This document shows positions 62,604-64,000 of a stretch of 64,000 nucleotides of DNA, in pieces. The translations under genes and the position numbers were made by a program. The notes beneath the pieces are model-generated. The model was given only the letters and a program-made list of their open reading frames with translations. It did no database searches and was not told the origin of the DNA. Each line of letters begins with the position of its first letter. Position 1 is the first letter of the stretch. The DNA lies in the NCBI RefSeq assembly GCF_019139535.1, contig NZ_CP077073.1, positions 4,058,501 to 4,122,500 on the forward strand. Reading direction: 5' to 3'. Origin of the DNA: Pseudomonas muyukensis. GTDB taxonomy: Bacteria > Pseudomonadota > Gammaproteobacteria > Pseudomonadales > Pseudomonadaceae.

Positions 62604-63752
62604 ATGACCGTGACGCGCTCCCCGCTGCACATCGACTGCGATTTCGATTCCGGCAACATCCTGATCAAGGACGCCAGCGACCCTGCGCATGTCCACCTGA
62701 ACATCCGCAAGGACAGCCATAGCGACCACTTCCAGTGGTTCCACTTCAAGGCCAGCGGCCTTACCCCGGGCCAGGTCCATCGTTTCAGCCTGGACAACGC
62801 CCACCAGTCCTCCTACAAGAACGCCTGGAGCGGTTATCACGCCGTGGCCTCCTACGACCAGCAAACCTGGTTCCGGGTGCCCAGCCAGTTCGACGGCAAG
62901 GCCCTGAGCTTTGAACTCAAAGCCGAACAGGCGCAGGCCTGGTTCGCCTACTTCGAGCCCTACCCCCGCGCCCGCCACAACCAGCTGATCGAACGCGCCG
63001 GGCAAATCCCTGGCGTCGAGCTGCTGGCCAGCGGGCGCAGCGTGCAGGGCCGCGACATCCCGCTGCTGCGCGCCGGCGACGGTGCGCCAGGCAAACGCAA
63101 GCTGTGGATCATCGCCCAGCAACACCCCGGCGAGCACATGGCCGAATGGTTCATGGAGGGCGTGATCGACCGCCTGCAGGCCAACGACAACGCTGTTCAG
63201 CAACTGCTGGCCAAGGCCGACCTGTACCTGATCCCCAACATGAACCCGGACGGCGCCTTCCTCGGCCACCTGCGCACCAACTTCAAGGGCAAGGACCTCA
63301 ACCGCGCCTGGCAGGATGCCAGCGTCGAATCGACCCCCGAGGTGTTCTTCGCCCAGAGCCAGATGAAGCTGCATGGCGTCGATGCCTTCGTCGACGCCCA
63401 TGGCGACGAGGAAATCCCCCACGTGTTCACCGCGGCCTGCGAGGGCAACCCGGGTTACACGCCGCGCATTGCCAAGCTCGAAGAGCAGTTTCGCAGCACC
63501 CTGTGCAGCCTGACGCCCGACTTCCAGACCCAGTACGGCTATACCCGCGACGAACCGGGCCAGGCCAACATGACCCTGGCCTGCAACGCCGTTGGCCAGG
63601 CCCATGATTGCCTGTCGCTGACCCTGGAGATGCCGTTCAAGGACCATGACGACGCGCCCAACCCACGCACCGGCTGGTCGGGCGAGCGCTCCAAGGCGCT
63701 GGCCGGGGCGGTGCTGGGAACCCTGCTGAAGATGGTCGACGACTTGCGCTGA
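62604..63752 (+). CDS. M14-family zinc carboxypeptidase (cytosolic carboxypeptidase-like)
   Basis: The 382-residue protein has no signal peptide. An N-terminal beta-rich domain (about 1-120, with WFAYFEPYPRARHNQLIE) precedes the M14 catalytic domain with zinc ligands His174 and Glu177 (QQHPGEHMAEWFMEG) and His266 (VDAHGDEEI), substrate-binding NPDG and DLNRAW, and catalytic Glu342 (LSLTLEMPFKD). This is the M14D (Nna1/CCP-like) branch found also in pseudomonads. It should trim C-terminal residues of a cytoplasmic peptide or protein; the substrate is unknown. AGGAGG precedes the ATG. Confidence 0.9.
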   Translation: MTVTRSPLHIDCDFDSGNILIKDASDPAHVHLNIRKDSHSDHFQWFHFKASGLTPGQVHRFSLDNAHQSSYKNAWSGYHAVASYDQQTWFRVPSQFDGKALSFELKAEQAQAWFAYFEPYPRARHNQLIERAGQIPGVELLASGRSVQGRDIPLLRAGDGAPGKRKLWIIAQQHPGEHMAEWFMEGVIDRLQANDNAVQQLLAKADLYLIPNMNPDGAFLGHLRTNFKGKDLNRAWQDASVESTPEVFFAQSQMKLHGVDAFVDAHGDEEIPHVFTAACEGNPGYTPRIAKLEEQFRSTLCSLTPDFQTQYGYTRDEPGQANMTLACNAVGQAHDCLSLTLEMPFKDHDDAPNPRTGWSGERSKALAGAVLGTLLKMVDDLR

Positions 63753-63779
63753 GCGACATGCCCACCTTTGTGGTGTCAC

Positions 63780-64000
63780 TCAAAACTGCACATCCAGGAT
63801 TACGCTGTCGGTATAGCTCGCCGCCGGCGGCGTGGCCTGGTCGGTGTAGACCTTGGCGTTGTAGTTGAACACCTGGCTGCCGGTGCCGGTGCCATTGCCC
63901 GGATTCACATCGGCATCGCTGCTGGCCCGCCGCGCCGCGCCTACCGATCCCCAGCGCACCGCGCCGGCACTCTTGAAGATGTCGTACGCCAGGTAGTTGT
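63780..64000 (-). CDS. Spore coat U (SCPU) domain protein, Csu-type pilin (partial, 5' end beyond window)
   Basis: The last 73 residues are visible on the minus strand: NYLAYDIFKSAGAVRWGS near the edge, then FNYNAKVYTDQATPPAASYT and the terminal SYTDSVILDVQF followed by TGA (complement of 63780-63782). The ending pattern Y-x-D-(S/T)-V-x-(L/V)-x-V-x-(F/Y) is typical of SCPU-domain subunits of Csu-type chaperone-usher pili. The N terminus and the rest of the operon lie to the right of the window. Confidence 0.75.
   Translation of the reverse strand, partial: NYLAYDIFKSAGAVRWGSVGAARRASSDADVNPGNGTGTGSQVFNYNAKVYTDQATPPAASYTDSVILDVQF

Overview
The window looks like a chromosome segment of a Pseudomonas putida-group bacterium (the P. 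putida / P. mosselii / P. entomophila neighbourhood). The grounds are uniformly high G+C, dense operons, P. putida-type REP elements (ttcgc-ggcaaggccggc-cctac), several families typical of pseudomonads (DUF3300/DUF2950, an OsmC-YcaO fusion, DUF1289), and a giant two-module animal-type haem peroxidase with RTX repeats like the one known from P. putida KT2440 (PP_2561). No rRNA, tRNA, CRISPR array, prophage or intact insertion sequence was seen.

The left end (1-12894) is the most specialised part. A six-gene minus-strand operon (O-methyltransferase, VOC fusion protein, SUMF1-like protein, GTP cyclohydrolase II, WD40 protein, SAM methyltransferase cut by the window edge) has the core enzyme set of toxoflavin-type 7-azapteridine biosynthesis (ToxD, ToxB, ToxC and ToxA types) plus two extra enzymes. 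That set also fits pyrazolotriazines such as pseudoiodinine. A divergent Cys-rich winged-helix regulator, a perfect 9-bp inverted repeat in an AT-rich divergent promoter, and a consensus RsmA/RsmE site over the first ribosome-binding site suggest its control. Beyond the regulator lies a four-gene minus-strand RND efflux operon (small DUF2165 membrane protein, adaptor, pump, outer-membrane factor), the likely exporter.

Positions 13146-40567 are mostly accessory or housekeeping transport and regulation: an EamA exporter, an NCS1 permease behind a HutC-like palindrome, a siderophore receptor with a possible Fur box, a compact minus-strand run of seven envelope genes (DUF3300, DUF2950, CPA2 antiporter, AI-2E protein, outer-membrane factor, HlyD, DUF2955), a LysR/MFS divergent pair, an OmpR-type two-component system, the OsmC-YcaO protein, and a citrate-type MFS transporter with an orphan binding protein and LysR regulator. 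Positions 40740-46324 hold a secreted subtilase-like protein, a lipoprotein alpha/beta hydrolase, a VOC protein and two small secreted proteins.

The right third (46437-62272) is a secretion locus: a 3601-residue peroxidase/RTX protein on the minus strand, a 616-bp divergent promoter region, and a complete type I secretion system (ABC transporter, adaptor, TolC-like protein) on the plus strand. It ends in a 165-bp palindromic element with 22-bp terminal inverted repeats; a shorter relative lies at 28460 and a bare hairpin with the same arms at 15701. A cytosolic-type M14 carboxypeptidase and the 3' end of a Csu-type pilin (spore coat U domain) close the window.
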